Assembly: GCA_965208965.1 (NCBI GenBank)
Contig: OZ242384.1
Coordinates: forward strand, 2,418,001 to 2,482,000
DNA: 64,000 nucleotides
Reading direction: 5' to 3'
DNA from: Bin5 sp965208965
Lineage (GTDB): Bacteria > Chloroflexota > Anaerolineae > Caldilineales > Caldilineaceae
Shown: piece by piece, positions 42,353-52,519 of the stretch
Layout: each line of letters starts with the position of its first letter
Position numbering within the stretch: position 1 is the stretch's first letter
Translations under genes and position numbers: made by a program
Notes under the pieces: generated by a model
Seen by the model: only the letters and a program-made list of their open reading frames with translations
What the model was told of the DNA's origin: nothing
Database searches by the model: none

Positions 42353-44014
42353 CTATTTTCGTGCCAATGACTCCCCCCACACAAACGCGCCGCCAAACAG
42401 CGTGGCCTCCACATCTGTCTCCAATATCGCCATCGGATGGATTGTGAAAATATCCTGTGACAGCACCGCTAAATCAGCCAACTTGCCCGGCGTAACGCTG
42501 CCCTGGCTTCTCTCCGTTCCGCCGGCGTATGCCGCCCCAACCGTATACGCCCACACCGCCTCCCTCACAGTCAGCCGCTCCTCAGGATACCACCCGTCAC
42601 CGCCGGGGCTGCCGTCCGCCCTCATCCGCGTAACCGCCGCGTGAATCCCCTGGATCACGTCCGGCGTCTCCACCGGCGCGTCCGAACCGAAGGCCAGCCT
42701 TGCCCCGCTGTCCCACAGGCTTCGAAAAGCGTAGGCATAGCGGCTGCGCTCCCCCCAATATCTGTCGGCTAGGAGCATGTCCTGTGTGGCGTGAATTGGC
42801 TGCACCGACGCAATGACATCCAGCTCCGCGAAACGGGCAATGTCGTCCGCATGCAGCACCTGCGCATGCTCAATGCGGTGCCGCAAGTGCAGCCCCCGAC
42901 CGGCGCGACGGCTCGTTTCCAGCGCGTCCAGCACCATCCGATTCGCCCTGTCGCCGATCGCATGTGTGACCACCGCCAGCCCTGCGTCCGTAGCCCTGGC
43001 GATGATGTCCGCCATTTCTTCGGCGCCAGTCACCGCGATGCCGGTATTCTCGGGTTCGCCATCATACGGCGCCAGCATCCACGCCGTCCTCGGTCCCAGC
43101 GCGCCGTCGCTGAAGACCTTCACCCCGCCGATGCGCAACAACTCGTCGCCAAGTCCTGTACGCAGCCCCAGCCGAATCGCGCTGTCCAGCTCGGCCACAG
43201 GGATCTGCGCCACCGTACGCAGCGTGAGATCACCCTCCGCACGCAGCTGTTGAAAGGCCCGCAGAGAGCCCGCCGCCTCCTTGGTGTGTACGCCCACGAT
43301 CCCCATGCGGTTGACGACCTCCTGCGCGTGGCGCACCGCGGCCTCAGCCTCGGCATCAGACGGTTCCGCCATGCAAGGAAATGCCAGGTCCATCGCCCTT
43401 TCCAAAAGAATGCCCGTCGGCCTTCCCTCGCTATCCCGCACAATCTCGCCGCCCTCCGGGTCCTCTGTATGGGCTGTGATCCCCACCTGTTTCAATGCCA
43501 GACTGTTCACCCACGCCGCGTGGCCGCACTTGCGCGCCAGATAAACGGGATGCTCCCCCGCGACCGCGTCCAGCTGTGCAGCCGCGGGAAACGCGCCGCC
43601 CTCCCAGACCGACTGGTCCCAGCCGCGGCCTGTGAGCCACTGTCCGGGCGGCGTATCCGCAGCCCTCAACCCGACCCGCTGCTGCGCCGACGACAATGTC
43701 GCCACCCCGCTCAGATCGATCTCCCGCAGACTCATCCCGTAGGAAAGAAAGTGGATGTGTGCGTCAATGAAACCGGGCACGACCGTCGCGCCCCGCAGAT
43801 CAATCTCCCGCCCGCCAGGCGCCAGCAGCGACCGCATTTCACTGTCGTTGCCCGTAGCCAGAAAACGGTCGCCCGCGATAGCCGCCGCCGAAACCCGCGG
43901 CTGACGAAGGTCCATCGTGTGGATATTGCCGTTGAATAGCACCAGGTCCGCTTGCATGGCCGCCCCCACTGTGGATGGCCCCGAAGGGCCGCTCATCTGC
44001 TGCTTTCGAGCCAT
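42353..44014 (-). CDS. Amidohydrolase, YtcJ type
   Basis: Metal-dependent amidohydrolase of the YtcJ/TIM-barrel type, 553 residues from the ATG at 44014. An ATG at 43957 would begin directly at the enzyme start MQADLVLFNGNIHTMD and is a strong alternative. Metal site motif GFIDAHIHFLSYG (near residue 75), then RKCGHAAWVNSLAL, SDGALGPRTA, VVTHAIGDRANRMVLDAL, and LAFGSDAPVETPDVI with the catalytic aspartate. Members hydrolyse N-substituted formamides or unknown amides. It lies just outside the restriction-modification island and diverges from the membrane protein at 44134. Confidence 0.9.
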   Translation of the reverse strand: MARKQQMSGPSGPSTVGAAMQADLVLFNGNIHTMDLRQPRVSAAAIAGDRFLATGNDSEMRSLLAPGGREIDLRGATVVPGFIDAHIHFLSYGMSLREIDLSGVATLSSAQQRVGLRAADTPPGQWLTGRGWDQSVWEGGAFPAAAQLDAVAGEHPVYLARKCGHAAWVNSLALKQVGITAHTEDPEGGEIVRDSEGRPTGILLERAMDLAFPCMAEPSDAEAEAAVRHAQEVVNRMGIVGVHTKEAAGSLRAFQQLRAEGDLTLRTVAQIPVAELDSAIRLGLRTGLGDELLRIGGVKVFSDGALGPRTAWMLAPYDGEPENTGIAVTGAEEMADIIARATDAGLAVVTHAIGDRANRMVLDALETSRRAGRGLHLRHRIEHAQVLHADDIARFAELDVIASVQPIHATQDMLLADRYWGERSRYAYAFRSLWDSGARLAFGSDAPVETPDVIQGIHAAVTRMRADGSPGGDGWYPEERLTVREAVWAYTVGAAYAGGTERSQGSVTPGKLADLAVLSQDIFTIHPMAILETDVEATLFGGAFVWGESLARK

Positions 44015-44133
44015 CAAAACCTTTTGTTCACTCTTCTTCTGTTATACCATACAGCTGCCGGAGCGCCACTGTAAAGATTCATCACCACAGAGTTTGCGAC
44101 AGAACCGGAGTCGGCACGGGGTGCTCCCCCGCG

Positions 44134-46686
44134 ATGAATCAAGGCACTGCAACTCCCTTTCTCCAGCCCGCAGCACTGAACCGCCTGATGAGTACACCAT
44201 CGGATCTCCTCCCCGTCAGCATCGGCCTTCTTATCCTTCTGCTCTGGGCCGGCGCAACTGTCTGGCTGACATACCGCCGTGACGAGCGGCGTTGGGATCT
44301 CCTGGGCGCAGCCCTGCTGGCCGGAATGTTTGCAGCCTTCTTCGGGCGCACCATCAGCGGCGCCGTCTACCAGCCCGCCGACGGCGGCGACCTGGTCAGC
44401 TTCCTCTTCCCCATCTACCGATTCGCCGCCCGCACCCTCAGCCAGGGCCAGCTACCTCTCTGGAATCCACACCTCTACGGCGGCGCCCCCTTCATCACCG
44501 ACATTCAGGCCGGATTCCTCTATCCCCCCAACCTGCTGCTCTTTCTGCTCAATCCCGCCTTCGACTACCGCTGGATGCAGTTCCTCAGCATCGGTCATCT
44601 CTGGTGGGCCGGGCTTGGTGTCTACGCGCTCGTGCGCACCCTCGGCCGCAGCCGCCCCGCCGCCCTGCTGGCCGGACTGGCATTCGGTCTCTGCGATATC
44701 CTCTTCATCCATTTCGGCAACCTCAATCTGGTCGCCGTCCTCTCGTGGGTCGGCTGGATCCTCACCGCCTGCCACCTGGCACTGACCCGCCGCAGCCTCA
44801 CTTGGGCCGGCGTCGCCGCCGCTCTCTTCGCGATCGCCAACTACGCCGGCCATGCCCAGAGCAGCTACTATCTGGGCATGACTGTGGGGATCTATTCGTT
44901 GGGCCTGCTGGCAGCTGACTATTGGGAAAACCTGGCCACAGGATCCCACCGCACAGCCCTTCGACAGTCCTTGGCAGACCTTCAATACCCTTTCACCGTT
45001 TTCCTCTTGGCAGCCCTTCTCTCCGCCCCGATCCTTTTCCCTGCATTTGAAATGCTCCCCTACACCCAAAGAGGAGAATTTGACTACCAGGATACCGTAT
45101 CCTACTCATTGGCGCCGGGACCCGCCTTTATCGGTCTGCTGACACCCGGCTTCTTCGGACGCGGACCAGCGGCCTACTGGGGTTCGTGGGACCGGGTCGA
45201 ACTGCCCTATGCCGGTCTGGTCACCCTTCTCCTCGCGGCCGCAGCCTTCCTGCTACCCATTCCGGAGAGGCGGCGCCGAATGCTCCCTTGGCCGACGTTA
45301 GCTCTGTTCGGCTTTGTCATTGCGCTCGGCGGCGACACACCCGTCCACGGCTGGCTGACACGGTTCCTGCCCGTCTACGGAAGCTTCCAGGCACCGGCCA
45401 GATCCATCGTTCTCTGGGCGCTGGCTTTGTCAGTGCTGGCTGCAATCGGGTTGGATGCCCTGCTGCAACCACGGAAGAAAGGCATGGGGAATCCCCTTTC
45501 TCCCCATTTCACACTCTATTTCTCCGTGATTAGCATCAGCGGCCCCGCTCTCCTCCTTGTCCTCATCCCACTGTTGATTGTCACGACGCAGCTGCTCAAC
45601 GGGGATCCTGTGGCACTGCAGCGGGCCGCAACGGCCGGCCGGGCACTGCTCCTTGCTTCCATAGTATGGGTTACCGCGTGGCTTCTGCTGGCCCAGTACC
45701 GGCGCCAACGTCTTGCGAGCGGCACCGTAGCCGCGCTGCTTCTTGTCCTGCTTCTACTGGAACTGTTCGTCGCCGGCGCGAACATCGACACCGGCAAGAA
45801 TGATCCGACACGCAAGTTTGTCCATCCAGAGATTGTCGCCTTCCTGCGCGAGCAGGCCGGAGAAGAAGCTGACTGTGTCCCCACCGAAAATGAGCGCTGT
45901 CCTGCCGCTGCCGGTACTCCCCGCCGCCACTTCCGCATCGACACCCGTACCGGCATTCTCGATCAGTGGCAGCCGAGCACTGCCGCCCTCGCTGGCTTGC
46001 AGGACGTATGGGGCATCTCCAACCCCCTGGAACTGGTACATTGGCAGACGCTGTGGGAGAACAACGGCGGCCGCCACACGAGGATCTATGACCTGCTCAA
46101 CGTCCACTTCGTCCTGGTGCGCGATGGTACACCGCTTCCCGAAGAATATACACAGGCCTACAATGCCGCCGGCCCCCTCGCCGTCTACGAAAATCCTGAC
46201 CCACTGCCCCGAGCCTGGCTGGTTCCGTCGGCGCAGTTCCTCCCCGACGAAGAGGCCGTACTCGTTGCCCTGAAACAGCCGTCCTTTGAACCGTTGCACA
46301 CCGTCGTTGTGGCGCAGCAAAATGCCCACTCGCCAGATTCCGCGGCCGGCGCAGAGTCGCCGTCGTCGGGAATGGACGGACCTGTCTCGATTCTCGCATA
46401 CAGCGAAAACGAGATCGTACTGGCTGCCCATGCCGAAAGGGCGGGCTATTTAGTTCTCAGCGAAGTCTGGTTCCCGGGCTGGCTCGCAACGGTTAACGGC
46501 GAGCCAGCCCCCGTGTGGAGGGCCAACTACACCTTCCGGGCCCTGCCCGTACCTGCCGGAGAGCTGGAAGTACGACTCTGGTACGCGCCCGCAAGTTGGC
46601 GTCGCGGGCTCGCGTTGTTTGGCGTGGGTATCCTTTTGTTTGCCTGCCAACATCTTTGGAAGGTCAAAAGAAGGAGTGCGAGTTAG
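44134..46686 (+). CDS. Polytopic membrane protein, YfhO-like
   Basis: 850 residues from the ATG at 44134, which has GGGGTG upstream; an ATG at 44188, right before the first membrane helix (SIGLLILLLWAGATVWL), is nearly as good. About twelve membrane helices in the first two thirds, with the YfhO-type first loop GGDLVSFLFPIYRF and SQGQLPLWNPHLYGGAPF, then a large soluble domain, a late Asp/Pro-rich segment and a final helix before a basic tail. Homologues assist glycosylation of cell-wall or lipid-linked polymers; the exact role is unknown. It stands convergent with the broken glycosyltransferase gene. Confidence 0.83.
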   Translation: MNQGTATPFLQPAALNRLMSTPSDLLPVSIGLLILLLWAGATVWLTYRRDERRWDLLGAALLAGMFAAFFGRTISGAVYQPADGGDLVSFLFPIYRFAARTLSQGQLPLWNPHLYGGAPFITDIQAGFLYPPNLLLFLLNPAFDYRWMQFLSIGHLWWAGLGVYALVRTLGRSRPAALLAGLAFGLCDILFIHFGNLNLVAVLSWVGWILTACHLALTRRSLTWAGVAAALFAIANYAGHAQSSYYLGMTVGIYSLGLLAADYWENLATGSHRTALRQSLADLQYPFTVFLLAALLSAPILFPAFEMLPYTQRGEFDYQDTVSYSLAPGPAFIGLLTPGFFGRGPAAYWGSWDRVELPYAGLVTLLLAAAAFLLPIPERRRRMLPWPTLALFGFVIALGGDTPVHGWLTRFLPVYGSFQAPARSIVLWALALSVLAAIGLDALLQPRKKGMGNPLSPHFTLYFSVISISGPALLLVLIPLLIVTTQLLNGDPVALQRAATAGRALLLASIVWVTAWLLLAQYRRQRLASGTVAALLLVLLLLELFVAGANIDTGKNDPTRKFVHPEIVAFLREQAGEEADCVPTENERCPAAAGTPRRHFRIDTRTGILDQWQPSTAALAGLQDVWGISNPLELVHWQTLWENNGGRHTRIYDLLNVHFVLVRDGTPLPEEYTQAYNAAGPLAVYENPDPLPRAWLVPSAQFLPDEEAVLVALKQPSFEPLHTVVVAQQNAHSPDSAAGAESPSSGMDGPVSILAYSENEIVLAAHAERAGYLVLSEVWFPGWLATVNGEPAPVWRANYTFRALPVPAGELEVRLWYAPASWRRGLALFGVGILLFACQHLWKVKRRSAS

Positions 46687-46746
46687 GCCCGCAAGAGTCT
46701 TTGCAATTTGCAGTTTATGGTTGGGGCGGAAAAGCGCTGTGTTCCT

Positions 46747-48730
46747 TCATGGGACCCCTCCAAGGCGCAGGCGCGCCAAGGTTGTCTCCGGTTCCCAGAC
46801 GCCAATTTCGACAGTCGGCTCAAGAGTTTCGAAATTGTAGACGACCATCCGCAACTCATATTCGTCAGGCAATAGGTTGTTCGGGAACTGTTTGCCAGCG
46901 AAATACTCCCCACATCGAGCGCACCTGCCCTAGGTCGAGCAGTTGACCCAATGACAGTTGCATCTCGCTGTGGCCCAAGGCAAGCCCGTGGAGAGAGATA
47001 CCGCCATCGTAGTGCACTGTCAACGGCTCCATCTCTTCATAAAACGTCCATGGGGGATCCAAGGAGACATCATCGAAAATGTGGATCTGAAAGTCAGTGT
47101 ACATCTCGCTACCTTGATAACGACCGTACTTTCTAAGCAGAAATGTCACAGGTTTGGCATTATCCCTTACCCACCTGCTGGTAGTGCTCCACTCCACTAC
47201 TCTCACAGTTGAAACTTTCTCTCTTTCTGCCAGAATAGTCTCGATCTGCTGCGCTAAATCAGGAGCACTCATATAGACCGATCGGGCTGAAACTGTGCCT
47301 TGATACAGGTACATAAAGCTGAAATGCGTGGAGATGGGGTGGGTTTAGGAGAAACCAGGAACAAGATAGATCGTATTCGCATCGGCAGGAAGGGCGTCTA
47401 ACGTCCGGGCCCAATTACCCAACCAGGTCTCGTAGGAATCGCTAACTTCACGATGTCCTACCCACTTTCCGTAATAGTCGCGGTAAGTGGAGACACCCTG
47501 AACAAGAATCAGGCCGGCGGCCAAGACCCCACCAGCAATGGGAATCATGGCTTCGTTCTCCCTGAAAAACCGAACCAGTGGCCGAGGCATAGAGCCCATT
47601 CGTTCCCTCAAGAATCGGAACGTCTCCCATATGCCGACACCTGTTAGCAGATAGACTGCCGGCACGGCGCCTATCATGCGCAGAGTGTTAGGGGCCGCAG
47701 TGTCCCGAGCCAGAATGGCCGGCAGAATCAGCGCCCCCAGCCAGAGCAGCAACAGACGGTAGGCAGGTCTCCAGCGCCATAGGGCGATGCCGACGCCAAG
47801 CCAGAAAAAGAACGCTTCCCACAATTTCAACATGGGTCGGCCAGGCAAATTGCGGAGCAGGGCCGGGTCGCCGCGAAAGCCGAATAGCAACAGATTCTCC
47901 CAAATGTTGACCAGAAAAACCTGGAGCGGGCCTCCTTCATTGCGATTACCATCCAAAACCCACACCTTACTGCTGCGGGAAAAAAAGTCTTCCGGATGCA
48001 GACCGAAATGAACCAAAATGGGTGCCGCCACCAGCCCTGCCGCGCCCAAAAAGATGCCTGTCCACAGCAGGTTTTGCTGCAACAGATCTACCCGAAAACC
48101 TACCCCGGAGGCAGGGCGATAGAGAGCAGAAAACTAAGCCCAAAGAATAGAAAAAGCAAGAGTGTAAAGCGCGCTGCTATATTAGGTATGGGGCAGCAGC
48201 CCAGCGCAAACACCCGCTAGCGCGATCATCCACCAACTCCGTCGGCTGTACCCTTTCCAGAGCAAGATCAGACACAAGGGAATCAAGAAAGGGAGGAAGT
48301 TCCCTCGCATCGCAGTGCGGCCGATAATCGTCTGCCCGAGGGAAACTGCCATCAGACCAGCCCCGACTCCGCCGACAATCAGGCCACGCCATGGCGTGGC
48401 CTGACCGCTTTCCTCATTTCGACCGAAGAGAGTGCGTCCCAACCAGAAGACGACAAATACAGCGCCCGCACTGGCCAGCGCCGTAGGCAAACGAATCGCT
48501 AACTCAGTGCGCCCAAAAAAAGAGATGCTCAGAGCTATGGCGTAGACAATAAGCCCTTCGCGCCCGTGATTCTCCGAAAAAAAGACAGAATGCTCTCCCC
48601 GACGCACCTGAAGTGCATTCAAACCATGGATCGCTTCATCTGAGTCCAGTCTGGGTGGAATATCGTCCAAGCCAAGTAGACGCAAAGGCACAACTGCCGC
48701 CCCCAAGACCAGTAGGATGGGTCCCTGTAA
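46747..48730 (-). pseudogene. Broken PMT/ArnT-like membrane glycosyltransferase
   Basis: Four collinear minus-strand pieces read as one protein. N-terminal piece: LDSDEAIHGLNALQVRRGEHSVFF, typical of GT39/ArnT-like enzymes with the acidic residue in the first loop. Then an extra base near 48181-48184 shifts the frame after LLPHTY, and NIAARFTLLLFLFFGLSF follows in the new frame. A missing base near 48103-48106 restores it. An in-frame TAA sits at 47345-47347. Another shift near 46866-46875 leads into DEYELRMVVYNFETLEP and a final stop at 46747. The start is also preceded by a stop. The gene is dead unless these are assembly errors. Confidence 0.82.
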
Positions 48731-48829
48731 CTAGCAGGAGGCGCAGGTGTTCGTCTCTTTGAGCACTGGCGATGCTTGTGGGATTACAATCTGCAGTTGA
48801 TGAGGGCCTGTGGAAGAGGGCCCATCGCC

Positions 48830-49747
48830 TCACGGCAGCACCGCCTTCGGCATCTTGCAGATCATCGTGTAGGCCGGGTCATATATGTTACCAAGGTCAT
48901 ATTCCACCGTCTGCCCCATCAGAATGTGCGCGCCAACCGGATCGATCCCCAGATCCTTCTCCAGCCAGCGGATCATCTCTGTGGTCGCATGTTGCGTTGC
49001 CTGGTCCAGCGGACGCGCGTTGCCCGCGGTAAAGATATACGCCTCGTTTTCCCCTCTCGGCCAATAGATGCGCCGCCCCTTCTGAACATCCACCGTTAAG
49101 CCCACGTCGAAAGAGATCTCCACGCCGGTACCCACGATCTCACCATCCCCCTGCACCGCATGGCCGTCGCCTATGTGAAAAAGCGCCCCGGGCACAAAGA
49201 CAGGAAGATAGACGGTCACCCCTTCGACAAAGCCGCGATAGTCCATGTTGCCGCCATGGGGACCGGACGTGGCCGTCGAGATCGCCTCGCCACGGTCCGG
49301 CGCCACCCCAAAACAGCCCGGCATCGGCGCCAGCGGCAATGTCAGCGCACCCAGGCTCGTCTGCGGCTCCACCAGGGTCACCGTACCCGCCTCATTGTCC
49401 ACCCGCCAGTTGGCCAGCTCCTGCCCCTCCGCTGGCCATGGCATATTGGGCACCTGCTCCGGATCGACGACATTGGGGGCCACCATTGTCCGCGTCCACC
49501 CGTAAGGGCGGTTGCAGAGCAGCTTGTCCAGGTGCACCACCAGCGTGTCCCCGGGTTCGGCCCCTTCCACAAAAAATGGGCCGGTCATCGGATTGCCCCC
49601 TGACGTTACCGGCTGGCCGCTGCTGTCCTGCCCTCTGGCATCGACCGTCGTTGTTTCGATGCTGTCACCCGGCTGCACGCGTAACACAGGTGCATGCGAG
49701 CCGATCGTGCTGAAATAGTGGTCCGGCTGGAACTGATGAGTAGCCAT
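48830..49747 (-). CDS. Acetamidase/formamidase family protein
   Basis: FmdA/AmdA-type amidohydrolase, 305 residues. Family segments: EGAEPGDTLVVHLDKL near residue 60, MPGCFGVAPDRGEAIST, PHGGNMDYRGFVEGVTVYLPV, GALFHIGDGHAVQGDGEIVGTGVE (parts) and the C-terminal EKDLGIDPVGAHILM. These enzymes hydrolyse formamide, acetamide or short amides, and are usually cytoplasmic. No regulator or transporter for amides is adjacent. The start is the ATG with AAAGGACAG upstream. Confident for the family, not for the substrate. Confidence 0.92.
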   Translation of the reverse strand: MATHQFQPDHYFSTIGSHAPVLRVQPGDSIETTTVDARGQDSSGQPVTSGGNPMTGPFFVEGAEPGDTLVVHLDKLLCNRPYGWTRTMVAPNVVDPEQVPNMPWPAEGQELANWRVDNEAGTVTLVEPQTSLGALTLPLAPMPGCFGVAPDRGEAISTATSGPHGGNMDYRGFVEGVTVYLPVFVPGALFHIGDGHAVQGDGEIVGTGVEISFDVGLTVDVQKGRRIYWPRGENEAYIFTAGNARPLDQATQHATTEMIRWLEKDLGIDPVGAHILMGQTVEYDLGNIYDPAYTMICKMPKAVLP

Positions 49748-49894
49748 ACATCTGTCCTTTCGCGGCTGTCTGCTAAGGCGTCTCTGATTTGTATACCCTT
49801 GGGAATGAACTACAGTTGGGAATGAACTACAGTGATTGACCGGGGAAAATCAGCCAAGACCGTCGGCAGCAGCCAGCCGGGCCGGTCACTTTAC

Positions 49895-50560
49895 TCAATT
49901 GGCAAACAACTGCCCTGTCGGGCCAATGGTCATTGCCGGCAGCGCTTCTTGACTCTTGATCATATGGTCGAGCAACTGAAGTTCGCGCCCCAGATAGTAG
50001 TTGCCCAGCTCCAAAAGCTGCGGCACACCCGGCAGCGCCAGCATGCGGTGCTTGTCTTCGGGCCGCACCTGCAAAGTGATAGCCGTGAGAAACGCCAGGC
50101 TGGTGGCATCCTCCGGCAGACGGTCCAATTTCAGCTGCACGCCCGTAGCCTTCGTCAACAGTTCAACATAACGCGTAATCTTGGGGCGTACCTTGTGGGC
50201 CCGCTCGACCGCCAGTTTAGTATCCCCATCGGTTACTGGAAAGTGCCGCACACGTCCCGTAAGATAGGGAAGATCGCGGTTCAACGCCTCGATCCGAAAT
50301 CGACGTGTGCCCACAACCTGGATGTTCATCCTTCCATCCGGCTGACGGTCCACCTTTACGATTCGCGCAGCCGTCCCCACCCGGTGTGGCTCCGCATCGC
50401 CGCCTACTTCCAGGCCCTCCTTGATCAACACGACTCCGAACGCCAGGTCTTCGTCCAGGCAGCGGTTGATCATCTCCCGGTAGCGGGGCTCGAAGATATG
50501 CAGAGGCAGCGCCATACCTGGGAAAAGCACAACATTCAGAGGGAAAAGCGGCATTTCCAT
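49895..50560 (-). CDS. Lon-protease N-terminal-domain (PUA-like) protein
   Basis: 221 residues made of the substrate-binding domain of Lon without ATPase or protease. MEMPLFPLNVVLFPGMALPL at the start, then HIFEPRYREMINRCL, VGTAARIVKV and GTRRFRIEAL are all typical. The ATG at 50560 was chosen because it starts this strand directly and has GGAG 8 bases upstream; the frame is open 20 codons further, into truD. Single-domain Lon-N proteins are widespread in bacteria, with unknown partners. It follows truD on the same strand by about 60 bases and may be in one transcript. Confidence 0.9.
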   Translation of the reverse strand: MEMPLFPLNVVLFPGMALPLHIFEPRYREMINRCLDEDLAFGVVLIKEGLEVGGDAEPHRVGTAARIVKVDRQPDGRMNIQVVGTRRFRIEALNRDLPYLTGRVRHFPVTDGDTKLAVERAHKVRPKITRYVELLTKATGVQLKLDRLPEDATSLAFLTAITLQVRPEDKHRMLALPGVPQLLELGNYYLGRELQLLDHMIKSQEALPAMTIGPTGQLFAN

Positions 50561-50623
50561 GGTAGAACTCCGTTGCCTAAGGGAGAATACGTTGTCGCCT
50601 ATGGGCTTTCCGTCTTGCACCGT

Positions 50624-51751
50624 TTATGTCCCGTCATCTTCATCAATCTCGTCGCTGTCCGTAGCTGTTTGGGCGAGTAAGTCGTCAGGTATTTTCATGA
50701 ACTCTCGCAGCACCGTTGTGGCAAACGCCCCTTTCGGCAGCGAAAATGCCGCGACAATGTCCCTCCCCTTCTGCCTGACCGACAGATCATTGAGCAGAAT
50801 TCGACCCAGCCGTCGCGTACCCATCATCTTCGCCCTTGCCAACGAGCCCATGTCCAGGCCGCTCTCTGTCAAGATTTCCTGCTCCAGCGCACCCGCCTCC
50901 GCCTCCGCCTCCCACATCTTTGGCCCATAAATCGGCGCTGTAAAACTGATCTCCTTCCGTTCGAAACGGCCCTGCTCCGTAGCCTGATCGGCGACAACGA
51001 ACAGGCCGCCGGTGTCATGCTTTTTTGCGATGTCTCCTGTCAGCAGCGTTGTGAAGCTGCCTTGTTGCTGCCGCAGAGCCAGGTAACGGTTGCACAGATA
51101 GCTTTGCACACTCGCAAGCAGGAGACTGCGCAGCCAGCGGTTGGCCATTCTCTTGTTACCATGGAGCAACTCCCATCCGCGCCGCACATTCGCGCCGTTC
51201 TGCCCTAGGCGTTGCGGGCCGTAATAGTTGGGAAGCCCGCTGTTCCGCACCTGCTCCGCGATTGCCGTCGCCCGCGCCATCGCCTCCTCGCCATTGACGG
51301 ATGGTCGGGTTACCGTAATCTCAAAGCGGTTGCCCAGCAGGTGCCCCTTTTTGAGCTTGTTGCGATGCAGGCGCACCCAGTTCACCTTCACCGGCGTCTT
51401 TTCGCCGATGCGCGCCGGCGCCGCCTTCAGAAACTCATCGTCTACGTGGCCGACCAATAGACTGAACGTCTGGGTTGCCCGCGCGTGCTTGTCCTTCATG
51501 CCGGCAAAACCGACCGCCCTGTACGGTAGGTCGAACGCCTCTGCCAGCCCCCGTTGTACTTCCCGGCTGGTCAACTCCTCTTTGGTTATATTGACATAGA
51601 GATGCTGGCCCGACCCGCTTGCTTCGTATAGCGGTATTTCCTCAACCACAAAAGCACCGGGCGCGGCCCGCAACTGTCCGCCGAGCCCCGGCAATCCCTC
51701 CGTACAGTACGGCAGTCTCAAATCCAGTTCCACTTCCGTGGACCTTTTCAC
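50624..51751 (-). CDS. truD: tRNA pseudouridine synthase D
   Basis: Makes pseudouridine at position 13 in tRNAs. 375 residues. The signature GFAGMKDKHARATQ holds catalytic D87; an N-terminal FVVEEIPLYE segment, KLKKGHLLGNRFEI and YGPQRLGQNGANVRRG, with the TRUD insertion domain (about 165-310), complete the family pattern. Compared with E. coli TruD the protein is slightly longer at both ends. No strong ribosome binding site stands before the ATG. Gene neighbours here are the Lon-N protein and a methyltransferase, not the usual ygbP/surE set. Confidence 0.95.
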   Translation of the reverse strand: MKRSTEVELDLRLPYCTEGLPGLGGQLRAAPGAFVVEEIPLYEASGSGQHLYVNITKEELTSREVQRGLAEAFDLPYRAVGFAGMKDKHARATQTFSLLVGHVDDEFLKAAPARIGEKTPVKVNWVRLHRNKLKKGHLLGNRFEITVTRPSVNGEEAMARATAIAEQVRNSGLPNYYGPQRLGQNGANVRRGWELLHGNKRMANRWLRSLLLASVQSYLCNRYLALRQQQGSFTTLLTGDIAKKHDTGGLFVVADQATEQGRFERKEISFTAPIYGPKMWEAEAEAGALEQEILTESGLDMGSLARAKMMGTRRLGRILLNDLSVRQKGRDIVAAFSLPKGAFATTVLREFMKIPDDLLAQTATDSDEIDEDDGT

Positions 51752-51827
51752 GTCGTCTCAAGAAATTATAGCAGAACGATGCGCACCGCTTAGGAAGCTA
51801 TGTTCCAATGGCACTGTGCCGCCGCGG

Positions 51828-52463
51828 CTATTCGTCTTTGAAACAGAGTAAGCTGTAACAAAATGGAGTGCCCCTCAACCCGCCGTAGCGAAAACCCACT
51901 TCCTGCTGCCAGCGCCGCACCGTTCTCTGCAGTGCATATCCCGTGTGAGGCATCTCTTCACTGACCGCCAGACGCCCGCCCACTTTCAGGACCCGGCGAA
52001 TCTCGTCCAAGGCAAAAAGCGGCTGCGGCATCTCGGAGAGCGAAGCGATCGCAACCACAACGTCCACACTGTCCCTCTCCAGCGGCAGGCGGTACGCGCC
52101 GCAATGATGGAAGCTGACGCGTGAGGCAAAGCCGGCGCTCTCCACCTTCGCCCGCGCCGCGTCAATCATCAACGCCTGTATATCCACTGCGTGCACGCGC
52201 CCCTTGCTGCCAACCTGCCGCGCCATCTCGACAGTAAATGTGCCCGTGCCGCACCCCAAATCCAGCACCGTCTCGCCAGGACCAATGCCGAACGGGCCCA
52301 GCGTGGACACGGGATCGCGATACCTCATGCGCAATGGATGGTCGAGGAACTCCCGCAGCGGCCCAGGATATGGGCGGGGTCGTATGCGGTGCGCGATTCG
52401 CGTGCCAACCTGCGCACCGACAGTCATGCCCACGCATCGTATCAGAAGGTTTCCCAGTCCCAT
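51828..52463 (-). CDS. Class I SAM-dependent methyltransferase (UbiE/MenG-like)
   Basis: 211 residues with motif I VLDLGCGTGTFTVEMAR (about 70-86), motif II HAVDIQALMIDAAR and the post-motif HHCGAYRLPLERDSVDVVVAIASL. The first 25 residues (NLLIRCVGMTVGAQVGTRIAH) could form an amphipathic or membrane-contacting helix. Substrate unknown; quinone or small-molecule methylation is usual for this subtype. It sits on the same strand 56 bases downstream of the Get3-like ATPase gene stop and could belong to its operon. Confidence 0.82.
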   Translation of the reverse strand: MGLGNLLIRCVGMTVGAQVGTRIAHRIRPRPYPGPLREFLDHPLRMRYRDPVSTLGPFGIGPGETVLDLGCGTGTFTVEMARQVGSKGRVHAVDIQALMIDAARAKVESAGFASRVSFHHCGAYRLPLERDSVDVVVAIASLSEMPQPLFALDEIRRVLKVGGRLAVSEEMPHTGYALQRTVRRWQQEVGFRYGGLRGTPFCYSLLCFKDE

Positions 52464-52519
52464 TCGTCAAGGTCCCGCGGCTGCTTGACTGTGCCGTTAC
52501 GCAGGCAACCGCCAACTGT

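Noticed and set aside
42791..43939. Plus-strand frame of 382 codons inside the amidohydrolase gene
   Set aside because: Arg/His/Pro-rich shadow composition; the minus strand has clear amidohydrolase metal motifs.
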